DNA of 64,000 bases from Morinoia aosen (Eukaryota; Arthropoda; Malacostraca; Amphipoda; Talitridae), in assembly GCA_030386875.1 (NCBI GenBank), contig CM059575.1:40516859-40580858 (forward strand), read 5' to 3'. Both the position numbers and the translations under genes were made by a program. The notes below the pieces were generated by a model that saw only the letters and a program-made list of their open reading frames with translations, was not told the origin of the DNA and did no database searches. Numbering within the stretch: the stretch's first letter is position 1; each line of letters begins with the position of its first letter. Shown in pieces: positions 34,940-47,426 of the stretch.

Positions 34940-37433
34940 CTCGTTGTTTGAAGGCCTCAAAATCGTTCACATTGCATTTGTGAGTTTCAGGAAGTCATCA
35001 TTTGAGTGAGTATAGACAACATTACGAGGTTCTAACTGATGATTAACATTTGGTGAATATGTGTCCCCGAAGACAACCAAATCTTGTGCAGGTTTTGTAT
35101 GTTTGAATGATGTTTTTATGGAATTTGAAATGGTATAACTGATATATTTGCAATAATAATTTATAAATTCCACTCAGCCTAATTGAAGGTCTCTGTATCG
35201 ATCCATAATAGAAATAGAAGAATAGGAAGAGGTTAAAATTGTCCACATTCGTGAAATAACTGATTGTTGGGGCGAAAATAATGTCTATTAGGAAATATCA
35301 GTGATTCTAAGCTATAGCCGCAGGTGTTGACAGACACATTTGTTTGAGAAATGTCAGAAATGTGTTCGGATATGATGTTGTAATGAATGTGGAATTGCAA
35401 AGTTTTATTTCTAATATAAAGAAATGAATTTCATGTCAATGATGCTTTGGAAAGTTTTTAGTTGAATGTAAGTTGTATGTGCACTCAAAATTGTAGATGA
35501 ATGCCAAATGCTCAAATATTGTTGAAAGTTTCCAAGAGATTTGATGTGAATGCGTTCTTTCTTTGTATTTACTGACTTCAACACAAAAACGCTTTCGCTT
35601 GGCGAGAGCTTCAGATCTTGCCGAGTGTTCCCAAAATGGAGAGTTTATTTCTTCGGCGTTCAACTTAGCGCGATAGCGCGTTGTATATTCGTTGAACGAT
35701 TTGTGATGCACAGTTAAGAAACTTGTATGATTAAGTTCCGCTTGCCTAAGTGTTTTGATGGTAAGTTTTTTGTTGATTATAACTGTTTATTACGGTTTTT
35801 CGACGGTAAAGATTTAGAATTGAATATTGAAAAGCTTACTGCTAAATAGAGATGTTATCTAATGTTTCCCAATTGGCATCGTTGTGACGTCATTTCTTCG
35901 TGACAACAAATTTTTGGTGAGTATGTAGGTTGGATATGTGATGAATTGTTGATTAGAACGAAGTGCACTTGTCAAATTCGAAACAGAGGGAAAGTTTAGT
36001 GATGCAAACCCATGAATAAACCGAAACGTTATGAATGTTTCGCGACAATGTTTCGTGAGCTAAAATTTTAAACATGTTCAACCAGACCTCAATCCATAAT
36101 TTAACGGGAAAGTATAGCAACTTGAATGTTTCTGCTGGAGGAATAGTTTTGGAACGCATTTTCGTGTTGAGACCATTAGGATATTGAGAGGTTATTAGTT
36201 ATAGTTGGATGTAAGGATGTGTTAGCGTACATAGAGATTTGGAATTCGTGAGGAATAAGAGCAAAGGCGTAAGAAATAAATAAGATAAAATAGGTGGGAC
36301 CGATACTTGAACTATAGAACAGGACAGGGCACCCTGAATTAGTAAAGTTTAGTTGTATGTAGGTGAGTTGGAAGTATGTCGAGCAAGTTAATTCAAGTCA
36401 TATTTAGAGCAAGATAGGTTAATTTCAGTTAGGTTAAAGTAGGTTACGTTAAATTAGGTTTGCTTAGGTGAGTTTAGACTATGTTTCGTTAGTTGAGGTT
36501 AGGTGACTTTGCCTTGAGTTCGGTTGGCTTAGAGTACGTTATATTACTTTAGATAGAGTGTGACACGAAAACTGATTTAAAGATTTGATGAGTTGTAACA
36601 CATACATATAGTCAGTGTAATACTATGAATGAGGGTGCCATCGTTTTGGTTAGGCTGTGATAACCATGGGAATAGTTTGGAGAAATGATTTTTCACCAGT
36701 TTGTTGGTTGTAACACATACGTTTAGTCAGTGTAATACTATGAATGAGGGTACCATCGTTTTGGATAGGCTGTGTTATTCATGTGAATGGTTTGGAGAAA
36801 TTATTTCGCACCAGTTTATTGGTTGTAACACATAAGTTTAGTCAGTGTAATACTATGAATGAGGGTACCATCGTTTTGGTTAGGCTGTGTTATTCATGTG
36901 AATGGTTTAGAGAAATCATTTCGCACCAGTTTGTTACTGGCAAGGTTAGGTTGATATTACTGTTAGTGTATATGTGAATGATATCGCTTTTGCTAAATGA
37001 AATTCTTGTGGTGTTTTCAAGTTCGACATAGAGTTTCGAGTGAAAGACGTTGTATAAAAAATATATATATATATTGGTTTGTCTTTTGACTATTTTGTCT
37101 CTAAGTGGGTTGCTTCTGAATTGTGGTGATTTGTCAAGTTTCGTCAATTGATCAATGGTATTGTTGTTGGTGCATGAAATGCTTGTGGTGTTTGAACGTT
37201 AAACATAGAAATTGAAGTAAATAGCATTGCATATTTATATATATATACTATTTTGCCATTTGAGACGATGGTGTATCTCATTGCGTTGCTGCTGATTTGT
37301 GGTGATTTGACAAGTGTGCCCTACATGTGAATGTGCGTGTATATATATGTGTGTGCTTGTGTAAATGTGTGAATGTCTCTGCGTGAGCGTGTATGTTTGT
37401 GTGTGTTCGCCCCCCGTGGGCTTTGCTGATTAC
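32578..37433 (+). repeat. Array unit 2 (4856 bp) inserted in gag
   Basis: Second unit, starting TTGCGGCGGGCGAAC after GGTTAC (32572-32577) and ending with the variant GATTAC (37428-37433). Its 5' third is closest to unit 3, while its middle is the most divergent of the three. It has private features: an (AAT)n microsatellite at 34907-34936 and a 115-bp triplication at 36592-36936. Confidence 0.85.
36592..36936. repeat. 115-bp tandem triplication inside array unit 2
   Basis: Three direct copies starting GTTGTAACACATA at 36592, 36707 and 36822, each with GTCAGTGTAATACTATGAATGAGGG-type sequence. Units 1 and 3 have a single copy (around 31890 and 41545). Confidence 0.9.
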
Positions 37434-40400
37434 TTGCTGCGGGCGAACTTTTTTGGTGGAAGGTTGCGAGAAGAGACTAAAAATAGTACCCGTGAAAAGA
37501 TAAAAAGTTGCACAGAGATTGAAATTGCTTGTCGCCGAGAGGTGGAGCATCGAGTGTATAGCAAAAACACCCCTAACAGCTGACAATCCACACTTCCCGT
37601 CGTGCCAGCGCGCTCAAACTTGGTGAGCGTGTAAAGCGCAAAATTCTAAGACCTACGGACCACTTTCCAGTTCCCAAGACCCCATAGGAGACCCCCCAGA
37701 AGTCAAAAAACGACCAAAATAGGGTCATTTCAAACGGGAAGTAATTTTTCATTGCGCCGTCGGAGGAGCTCAATTGGTCGGAACTGATAGAGAAAATGTC
37801 GGGCTTTATGACGGTGTGGTCGGTAAGTCGAAAAGTATTCGAGAAACTGTCCAAATGAATGAAAAAGTTTTGTTGAAAAAAAACCGCGTTTCATAGGTTT
37901 GACTTTGGCTGCAATTTTGCGGCGATTTTGTTGGGCGTTCGCATTCCGAAATTTGATAGAACGTTTATTGGCCGTTTTTCTTAAATATATCAAGTTTATG
38001 AAGCGACAAGTGCGATAGTTTTCTCAAAATGAGTGATTTAAAAATACCCCTTTTCGTCTGTAAAATGGGAGAACATGGGAACTTAAAAAACATGGGAGAA
38101 CGGTACGTTGTACAGGAAAAGTTATTTATGATTTTTTGCTCGTTTTTTATGGTACATACGACAAAGATTTTATGGAACGATCGCATGAATCGTTTTGTGC
38201 ATATGCAAAAAAACATGTTTTCCACCTAATTTTGACTTTTCTCACCCCCCTCACGCCCCCTTTTTCACTCTTGAGGGCTTTGAAATACTCTGTACTGATG
38301 CGTCTCGAGGAGATCTTTGTAATGATACCTGTCTCAAAGTCATAGGTTTTTAGGTTTTAGAGGAAAATGGAAAAAACATCTACATGGATTTCAATTGGAC
38401 CCGAAATGTGCCTGTGAAAAGGTCTTTCAATCTCCGCAGATTAAATACATGGATTATTTTTTGGTTTGCGTTGAAGTCTCCACATCGAGATCTTGGGTGA
38501 CTGCGTTGAGGCGCCTTAAGCTTGCTTGAGTTTTGAAGGCTCTATAAGGATGTTGAACATCAAGACGCTTATGTTTTGATGTTTGTCGAGTTTGATGCGA
38601 TATATTTCGAGTGATTGTTAAAGTTCAAAGTTTTACCCAATTTTTCCCATTGGAGGCCCTGTTGAGAATTTTTTATAGGTCTACAGTGTTCTTAAAGTTA
38701 ATAGAAATTCATTTCGACTTGGAACTCAATACTCTAAAACTCACGTCTTTCGCTTTCAGATTCGCATAACTTTCAGTCATGACTAGTGATTTACCCATTT
38801 CAAGTGTTTATACTGGTTTCAGAGGGAATTTTATATAGAGAACAAATGTGTTTAGAATTGTTGATTTACCTTATGCTAGTATTATTTCTTTTCTAACAAG
38901 TTTTGCAGAAGAAGAAAAATGTCGGTTACGCGTTGTATTTTCGCTGGTTTTATGTCAATGAATTTCTGACACATTTCCACTCGTATGGCCACTTTTAATT
39001 GTAATATCTAAATGATGTTTAGTGTTTGAGACATAAATCTTCAGCTGCTTTGAATAGTTGCTCAATTAGTAATCAGGTTGAAGCAAAATAACGTGCTATA
39101 AGTCGGAAACCAGCTATCGCGTAGAGGAGTAAATATTGCTTATTATTCGTTTATACGAGAAACGATTGTCATTCGTTCGAGAGGTGCCGAATTCAGTTTA
39201 GTTTTTTGTGTATTTTATTTTAGATACGGTACGTCGAAATGTCACCATCGTGTTGAGAATCAATTGTTCTATATACTGAATTAGATTTAAGTCTCAGTAT
39301 CATAGAAGTTACTTCGTAATTTGATGTGAAATATGCATTGAGTTTTTTAGACGCGAAAAATGATGCAAATACTGACCTGGTATTTGGAAGATCAATTTTG
39401 TTCCAACAGTCAAATATTTCGATATCGCAAATTACGCGTACTGATTTTCGTTTATAACGAAAACAATGCGTTTTCGGTAAAGTTTCGGAAATGAACGAAA
39501 ATTAAAAGTTTTTAACTTCAAATTCGTCATCTCTATACAGATGCAGCTTCTAAATTGTTTTCGTTCGGCACAGCTTTCCGTGCCTATTTGTGTTGTGTTT
39601 TCAACAGGTTTTTTGTCGTTAGAAAATAGAAAGTAAAAGAGCACCTAGTTCAAGAAGTTGACTTTTTATTTCGTAAATAGAAGAAGCTCATTTGGGAACA
39701 AATCTGTCAGCATTGTGGCTCAAACTTCACGAAAATGGTTCCTTTCGACATATGCTTTGATTGAACGAAGCATTTTCTAGGAAAGGTAATTTGGGCGAAT
39801 ATAGTTTTGTCATAAATTCCTATGATTAGGACTTGAAATGTCACGATCTTTATGACCAGAAGCTTGGTAATTGTACACAAAATATTATATCGCCAATGAT
39901 GATAGAAATTCGTTGTTCGAAGGCGCCCCAAAATCGCTAACCTGGCATTAGTAAGTTGCAAGAATCACATTCTAGTGCTTAGACAATATTTTTAGGCTTT
40001 AACTCATGAATGTGTGTGTCCCGGATAGCTACTAAAATTTGTAGATGTTATGAGTGTTTCGACAATGTTATTTAGGGAATTTTAAATGGTATAACTCGTA
40101 TATTTTCAACGATTTGTAAATTCTCTCTCAGCCTAATTCAAGGTGTTTCTGTATCGATCCATATTAGGAATAGAGGAATAGAAAAAGGTCAAAATTGTTC
40201 CCATTCATGAAATATTTGATTGTGGCGAAAAAAATGTCGACTAAGAAACATCATTGATTCAAAGGTGTAGCCGCTGATGTTGATAGACGCATATGTTTAA
40301 TAAATTTGGTAAATATGTTCGGAGATGATATTGTCGTAATTAATGCGGAATTGCTAATTTTAATTTGTGGTGATGAGATGAAATTCATGCCAATGATACT

Positions 40401-42119
40401 TAAAAGGTTTTAGTGAAGTGTGCAGTGCACCAGAAATTGTGAAGGAATGCCATATGGTCAAGAACTCTATAAAGTTGGTCACTGATTATAAGTGAATGCG
40501 TTTTTTCGTATATAGTACTGACATTAAGACGAAAACAGTTCCGCTCGGCGAGAGCTTCAGATCTCGCCTAACGGTCCCTATATGAAGATTTTTTTTTCTT
40601 GGGTCCTCAATTGAACAGCGCGACAGCGCGTTGTACATTCGTTTACCTATTTCTGATGCACAGATTGGAAAGTTTTATTATTATACCCGAGTTAAGTTTC
40701 TTTGGCCTAGTGTTTTCATGGTAAGTGGTTTTGTTAATAATTTGTTTTTAGCAGGTGTTTCCACCTAAAGATTTGGGTTTGAATAATGTAAGCGAGCTCA
40801 TTGGAAAATGATCGAAATTTGACCTAATGTTTTCCAATAGACATCGCCTCAATTGACGTCATTTATTCGTGAAAACGAATTTCCATTCACTATGTAGGTT
40901 GGACATCATCAATTCTTCATTAGAGCGCAGTGCAGTTGTCATTTTCGAAACGGAGCTTAAGTCGAGTGTTTTAAAGCTATGAATAAACCTAAATATATGT
41001 TCAGTCAGAATTTTTAGTCAGATATTGTTTTGAACATGGTTAACCAGACCCTAATTCATAATTTACCTGGAAAATATTGCAACCTGAACTTCTCTGCGGA
41101 AATATTTATGGAACGCATTGTTTTCATGTGATGATATTGCGTGGTTATTGGTTAGTTTAATGAAAGAACGTTAGCGTACATAAAGGTTGGGGATTCGTGA
41201 AGAATAAAGGCAAAGGCGTAAAAATCAAATACGATATCAAAGTGGGACCTAAATTTCAAGTATAGAACAGGACAGGGCATCCAGCATTAGTTAAGTTTAG
41301 TTGTATGTTGGTGAGTTCAAACAATGTCAAGTTAGTTCACGTCATATTTAAGCAAGATAAGTTTACTTAAGTTAGGCTAGAGTAAGTTACGTGAACTTTG
41401 GGTTGCTTACGTAGGTTTCGATTATGTTTCGTTACTTGAGGTTAGGTGACCTATTCTGCCTTAGGTTGGTTGAGCATACGTTATATTACTTGACGTGGGG
41501 ATAAGAGAAGGTGTGACATGAAAAGTGATTTAAAGATTGGATGCACTGTAACACATATGTTTAGTGAGAGTAATAATATGAATGAGGGTACCAGCGTTTG
41601 GTAATCTGCGTTATTCATGGAAATGTTTTGCCAAATGATTTTTCACCAGTTGGTTGGTGGCAAGGTTAGGTTAGGTTTCAATTGTATTACGTTGGTGTTG
41701 GTCAATGATATTGCTTATGCTAAATGGAATGTTGAGGTGTTTGAAGTAATTATGTTAGAACGAAATACATTCTCAATATATATATAGTTATCATTTAAGA
41801 CGATAGCATAAATGAAATACTTTTGGTGTTTGAAAGTTAAACATATAGCTTCGAGTGAAAAGCATTGCGTTTATATATATTGTTTGGTCGTTTTAGACGA
41901 TGGTGTATCTCATTGCGTTGCTGCTGATTTGTGGTGATTTGACAAGTGTGCCTTGCATGGGCATGTGCGAGTATACATGTGTTTGCGTGTGTGTGTGTGA
42001 TTGTGTACATGTGTGAGCGTGTCTCTGCGCGTGTTTGGGATTTGTGTGTGTGTTGAGAGTATGACGCTAGTGTGTATGTGGTGTTTGTGAGTTCGCCCCG
42101 TGTGGGCTATGCTGGTTAC
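37434..42119 (+). repeat. Array unit 3 (4686 bp) inserted in gag
   Basis: Third unit, ending GGGCTATGCT plus GGTTAC (42114-42119), which is the repeat of the pre-insertion GGTTAC at 27321-27326, a 6-bp target duplication. It resembles unit 2 up to about 38.8 kb and unit 1 afterwards. No coding capacity. Confidence 0.85.
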
Positions 42120-42526
42120 GAAATCCTCGTGGAAGAGCGAGAGAATTTAGTGGTTACGTAGGAGATAGGGGAATAGGTTCCTTGGAATGCAATACTATGC
42201 GGACAGAAAGTAATTCTAGTCAGGCTTCAGGGCATTTTGCGGGAGCTAGAAAGCGAGGTTTTCCATTCTGTAATTCATGTTCCATGGTTGGTCATTTTGA
42301 GTGCAGACCTCAGAGAGGTCAGTTTAAAGCGAGAGGAAATGGCGCGCCAGCGTGTTTCGCTTGTGGAGGTCCACATTTTGTGAAAAATTGTAAAGCTTCG
42401 GGAAGTGAGGTTAGGAGCTACAAAGCTTATCTACGCGGTTGCAACGTAAACAGAGGTAGCCAATCGCGTGGTAGACATGAGGTGCACTTTGCAGATTCCG
42501 AGCCTGATGCTCGGGATTTTTTATAG
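42120..42526 (+). pseudogene. gag: Gypsy gag, nucleocapsid end
   Basis: Continuation of gag after the three-unit insert. It is Arg/Gly-rich with two zinc-knuckle-like motifs: a degenerate first one (CNSC then H and C) and a clear second one of CX2CX3HX4C type (CFACGGPHFVKNC). Zinc knuckles bind the packaged RNA. The frame ends at a TAG at 42524-42526. Upstream of the first ATG at 42182 the frame is open back to the insertion site. The stop and the following pol segments lie in different frames, so pol was either frameshift-expressed or broken by decay. Confidence 0.82.
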
Positions 42527-42606
42527 GAGTAAAAGCAGAAATAGGTGGCAGTGAGAACGAGATTGAGCCCGAGAGACAGAGCAGCGCTCTCGTAAATCCT
42601 GAAGCT

Positions 42607-43276
42607 GTGGTCGAAATTCCAGATACGCCCGAGACAATCAAATTTGAATCCTTCATTGATCCGTTGTTCATGTGTGATAATAGGTACAAATTACTGCAAG
42701 ACGAAGAGCTTGCGGATGATATTCAACAACAAAACAAAGCAGTTGAGGTTTACTTCTCCACTAGTGTTGTGAAGGGCAATTTCAATAAAAAAAGGCACTG
42801 GATTAGTTGCTTATCGAAAATCTAACAAACCTACGATAATTTTGAGTCGTAATGATCAGTATTTAAGTGCCCTGCTAGATAGCGGCTCCGAAAAATGCCT
42901 AATTTATTACAAACATATTAAGCGCCTGAAGGAGGAGATTAAGCCGAGTTGCCTGACTGTCAGGGGTATTAACAGTAGAAGTGACTTCAATGGAGAAGTC
43001 GATTTGACTATTTCAATTCCTGGTACTAACAGAGTACTTAAAACTAGTGCTTTGGTTGTTAAAGATGCAAAATTTAATTATGATTTCATACTAGGAAGAG
43101 ATGTGCTGAGTGATGCCATCATAAACTTTAAGGACGGAACCCTCGTACGGGAAGGTGTTACAGTACAATTAAATGAATTAAATGTGGAACCGGCACTAGG
43201 TAGAGATGCCGTGATAAACAGTATCAAAAAAGCGACTGCTTGTTGTCTGATGCGGCAGTTACCGCGCGAAAAATAG
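42607..43276 (+). pseudogene. Gypsy protease
   Basis: A retropepsin domain in two frames: 42607-42790, then 42790-43276, with the shift at a run of seven A (about 42787-42793). The catalytic triplet appears as ALLDSGS (Asp at about 42878) and the flap/C-terminal hallmark as FILGRDVL (about 43087). Retropepsins cleave the Gag-Pol polyprotein and act as dimers. The domain ends at a TAG at 43274-43276 just before the RT linker. Confidence 0.85.
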
Positions 43277-43289
43277 TAACTGCCAAGAA

Positions 43290-43811
43290 GTGAAAAAAGC
43301 CGTGCCTGCGTATGAGGCAGAGCAGAGCGGAAGGCGAGAAAAAAAGAAAGCGCCACTGACAGTTCATTGCCCTCAGGTGGAGGTGCCCAGTAACTCAATG
43401 AAGTTAGTTTACGGATTTGTTAAGAAAACAACTCCTGGAGAATATTTAATTTTGAAAAGAGGTTTTGAGAACGGAGCCCTTTTGGCCGAGTCAATTGTTC
43501 AAGTCGAGGAAGACGGCGTGGTGCCTGTGATGATTTTAAATGCACAAGAAGATGCTATTCACTTTAGCGAGAATACAATGTTATGCAATTTGGAATTAAT
43601 TGCAGCTGATGAGATCGAGAACGAAATTTATATCACTAGCGTTGAGACAGCATTTAGGGACGCTAATAATGTGGAGAAAAGTTCTGACGCTGTGTCGGAT
43701 TCAATGCAGTTTGTCTCGGTTTGTGGTGGAATGAAGGCCATAGCGGAGAGGAAACGTGGGTTGCAGTCTGACGATCGCGGCGAAAATCAAGTTTTTGCAA
43801 GAATGAGTTGA
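43290..43811 (+). pseudogene. Gypsy Pol linker between protease and RT
   Basis: An open frame of 173 codons. It has the familiar beta-rich tether that precedes gypsy reverse transcriptases (ALLAESIVQVEEDGVVPVMI, then HFSENTMLCNLE). No catalytic residues are expected. It ends at a TGA before the RT frame. Confidence 0.6.
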
Positions 43812-43887
43812 GAGTTAATGCACAAGTAAGTGTGTCGAGTGCAGGAAAGCAGGAAGTACGACGTCCTTTAACGAATGTTGATATTTC

Positions 43888-44881
43888 ATGTCAAGAAGAG
43901 GACATGCAGTTGCCCTTAGTGAATTTATAAATCAGTTTCGTGACGTAGTTACGTTAGAAGGAGAAACTATAGGTGTCACAAACGTTATGACACACCGGAT
44001 ACAGCTAAAACCGGATGCACCCGTTCTGAATTTGGCTCCGTACAGAATTCCTCATATATATCAGGAGGAAGTTGTAAAAATTACCAATGATATGCTTTCG
44101 CAGGGGATAATTGAGGAATCTATGTCGGATTATGACTTTCCAGTCATCGTTGTTAAAAAGAAGAGCGGGGAACTTAGGCCCGTTATCGATTTCAGGGCCC
44201 TTAATAAAGACTTGGTGAAAGAATCTTTTCCTATACCCAGAATCGATGAAATATTATCGACTTTAGGAGGGAACACATGGTTCAGAAATTTAGATTTGCG
44301 CTCTGCTTTCCATCAGGTCGAATTAGACCAAGAGAGTAGGAAATTTACTGCCTTTAGTGTTAACTGTCGGAAGTTCCACTTCCGCCGGATACCATTCGGT
44401 TTGAGTACCAGTCCAAGCGTATTCCAGCGGGTGATAACCTCTGCCCTTGCACCTATTCTGGGGAAAATGGCTTTCGTTTTTCTTGACGATATTTTGGTAT
44501 ATTCCAAAACTAAAAATCAGCACTTGGCTGATGTTGGAAGCGTACTTAAGATGCTTCGATCTGGTAACCTGTCGTTGAAGCTTGAAAAATGTAATTTTTT
44601 CAAAAAAGAGATCGGATATTCGGGGCACATTATTGCCGCAGATGGTATTAGATGTAAAAATTCGGAGAAACTGCAGGATAGCAAAGCTCCAGTAACTGTA
44701 AATGAGTTACAGTAGTTCTTGGGACTAGCAAACTATTTTAGAAACTTTTTACCAAATTTCGCAGAGGTCGCTTTTAAGAAAAGACGTTGACTATACGTGG
44801 AGCGACGAATGCCAGAAGAGCTTTGCTTTTATCAAATCTGCCCAGACTTCTGACACGGTTTTAAGACATCCTGACTACACT
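43888..44881 (+). pseudogene. pol: Gypsy reverse transcriptase
   Basis: The main open frame (43888-44715) holds the RT palm and fingers: SGELRPVIDFRALN (residues 93-106), LDLRSAFHQ (first catalytic Asp, residue 136), FGLSTSPSVFQ (170-180) and the active-site FLDDILVYS (198-206), with Phe in place of the common Tyr. RT copies the element RNA into DNA. An in-frame TAG at 44713 precedes FLGLANYFRNF, the start of the connection region. A frameshift near 44776 and a TAG at 44882 follow. Broken, but all RT catalytic Asp residues remain. Confidence 0.92.
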
Positions 44882-44884
44882 TAG

Positions 44885-45382
44885 GACTTCCACGTATTTA
44901 CGGACGCGTTTAACTTTGGGATCGGGGCCGTCTTGATGCAGGCAGAAGATTCAAACGATCAAATTATGCGCCCTGTGGCTTATTCTAGTGAAAGTTTAAA
45001 TTCTAGTCAGAAGAGATATAGTACCACCAAGATGGAATTCTTTGCGCTTTATTCAGCTCTAAAATATTTTAAATATTTAATCACTGGATATCCTATCCGT
45101 GTCTATATGGATCACCGGCCTTTGGCGCCGCTCTTTGCTAAAAAACTCCCGGAGGACACCAATATGGCCAGATGGTGTATAAACGTTCATTCATTTGATC
45201 CTATTGTAAAATATTTACCTGGGAAACAAAATGTTGTAGCTGATTACGTAAGCAGACTACCTGTAAACAATGAAAAATTAACAATTAAAGAACTAGAGCG
45301 CTGTGATGCTCTGGACTCCACGTTTGAATCAGATGTTTGTATCGCTGAGACTCGGTCGCAGAGAAAAAAAAGACATGGCTAG
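44885..45382 (+). pseudogene. pol: Gypsy RNase H
   Basis: Open from 44885. The RNase H catalytic acids are visible: VFTDAFNFGIGAVLMQ (Asp), KMEFFALYSALKYFKYL (Glu) and VYMDHRPLAPLF (Asp), followed by the typical YLPGKQNVVADYVSRLP end. RNase H removes the RNA strand during reverse transcription. The frame closes at 45382. The linker to integrase continues in another frame (45303-45704). Confidence 0.9.
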
Positions 45383-45716
45383 ACAGGAGGTTATTGACTC
45401 GCCGCATAGCGACAGTGCTGACGCCTCAGCAAGCAAAGAGGCACGACCCAAGCTCATAGACTATGTACCGAAAGACAATCAAATTTCTTGGACTATAAAG
45501 GAATTTATCGACGAGCAAGAGAAAGACCCTTTTTGCATAGAAGTGAAAGAAGCTCTCCTTCATGGTAGTGTTTCTAAAATTCCAGACCTACAGAGTTTTT
45601 TAATTCTGAACGACACTTTGTACCGACGTAGACAGATTGACAATCGACCTAGTACAATATTAACTGCAGTGGTACTAAATTCTTTAATGGGTAAAGCAAT
45701 TTAGGCAATACATTCG

Positions 45717-46658
45717 ATGTACCATACGGATGATGTGCATACGCTGTTTAAATTTAAAATAAGATTCTACAATCATTTGGAAAAAACGATTGTGAGGAAA
45801 TTCGTACGAGATTGTGAAGTTTGTAAGTTACTTAAGGCACGACCTTCTGTGCCAATTAAAATTTTGACAGCTCCTATAGCGAAAGAACCATTTGAGGTTG
45901 TTTCAATGGACTATCTTGGGCCACTTAAGGTTACCGATAGTGGTAACAGGTATATCTTAGTAATAATTGACCTTTTCTCTAGATTTTGCAAACTGTTCAC
46001 GACTTCTAATCGTCGTACAGACACGGTAATTTCATGTTTAAGTAATTGCTTTTCCATTTTTGGGTTTCCTAAAACTTTGATTTCTGATAATGCATTGGAG
46101 TTTAAGTCGGTAGCGGTAAAGCAGTTTGCCAATATTCATGCTATCGCGAAAAAAGAAGTTCTGGCTTATAGTCCTCATTCTAACGCTATAGTAGAGAGGA
46201 ATAATGAGAAAATTACTAATCTATTGAAACTGTACGTAAATTCTCTACCTCATGCCGAGTGGGACCAGTGCATTGAGGTGGTCGAAAATGCATTAAAATG
46301 CATTAGAAGAATGCACAGAGTTTCGATACCAAACCTTAGTTACGATGAGGAAATAGAATTGGGTAATTTTCGAGCATAAGAGGCAGCCCGCACTGTCGAA
46401 AATATTAGGAATTTGATATTGAATAACACTACGGAAAGGAACCTTTACAGAAATATCAAGCGTAAGGATAAAGTTGTCATGGTGGGGGACGGTGTCCTTT
46501 TGAAAAATCAAGAGAAAAAACATAAACTTGAATTAACCTGGTTGGGGCCGACCGTGGTTCTGAAGGTCAAGCGTAATTGGGCCGAAGTTAAAATTGGTTC
46601 CAAAATTTATAAAAGCAATTTGAACCACATATTACCCTTACGGAGGGTTAAATTATGA
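45717..46658 (+). pseudogene. pol: Gypsy integrase
   Basis: The first frame (45717-46379) contains the end of the zinc-binding HHCC domain (CEVC, residues 33-36) and a complete DDE core: SMDYLGPL (Asp 65), LISDNALEF (Asp 124) and NAIVERNNE (Glu 160), with the canonical D,D-35-E spacing. After a TAA at 46377 the C-terminal domain continues (46413-46658), with the WLGPTVVL motif of the GPY/F module. Integrase inserts the cDNA. One stop splits the protein. The HHCC His residues are only partly recognisable. Confidence 0.9.
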
Positions 46659-47426
46659 GTTAAAATGACAAGTACTATGCCTACGACTTACGTTTTTGAC
46701 ATAATCGACTCGACGAATTACGATTTACTGTGTAGGACAACTGTGTTACCCAATTTAACGTTTCCACTATGGGTTAATAATCATAGTTTGAGGATTTTTG
46801 CAATGTAATATGCGCTATTCACGCATTATCTGTATAAGTTGCGTTTCATTATTATTCTCAGTAACCCATATGCTATACTTTCAGCTCTTTGTGCTGCGCT
46901 TTTTAGGTTAATTTAGGTTAAGTGTTGTATTTGAACCTCGAGGTTTAAAGGAATGTATATCTATCTATATTAAGCCTGATGTCGTCTCTAAGACGTCTTT
47001 ATTAATCTTTGTAATTCACTTTCGATTTTATATTGTGCTGTGCGCATGCAACTCTAGGCGTGCGACCGCTTGGATCTTGTTGCTGAATTGACAATTTAAA
47101 TGGTGAGCGAATTCTTCGATGTCTAAATCCAAATCGCTGATATTGCTGTTCATCACGTGAGACAGTCGGTCTTGGCGCTGCGGCGCAATTCACATTGCTA
47201 TTTTTACTTTCAGTTGGAATATTTTGTCGTCAGCGCAAATGAATTAAGTTCATACAGTGAAAGGTTGCTACCCGAACGAGGGTCTGAACACAATTTTCAA
47301 TTAGAAATTCTTCTCACGCATACGTACAACACATGCTGAAATCTTGTGTAATTTCTTTGCGTAAAAACGTTTCTGTTTAGATGTACATTATCAGGCTACT
47401 GAAGCTTTTGTATCAAGCATTTATGC
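46659..47426. other. Non-coding stretch between pol and ORF3 of the gypsy element
   Basis: About 770 bp, AT-rich, no family motif. The sequence just before ORF3 contains a strong acceptor-like tract (pyrimidines, then GTTCTTCGTGCAG at about 47484-47497). Confidence 0.5.

Noticed and set aside
28379-41000. Many 60-131-codon ORFs inside the array units
   Set aside because: They are not conserved in frame between the three units and have no domains.
27327-42119. Helitron or Polinton identity for the inserted array
   Set aside because: No Rep/helicase, polymerase B or integrase frames; no CTRR end with A/T insertion; only a very weak terminal inverted repeat.
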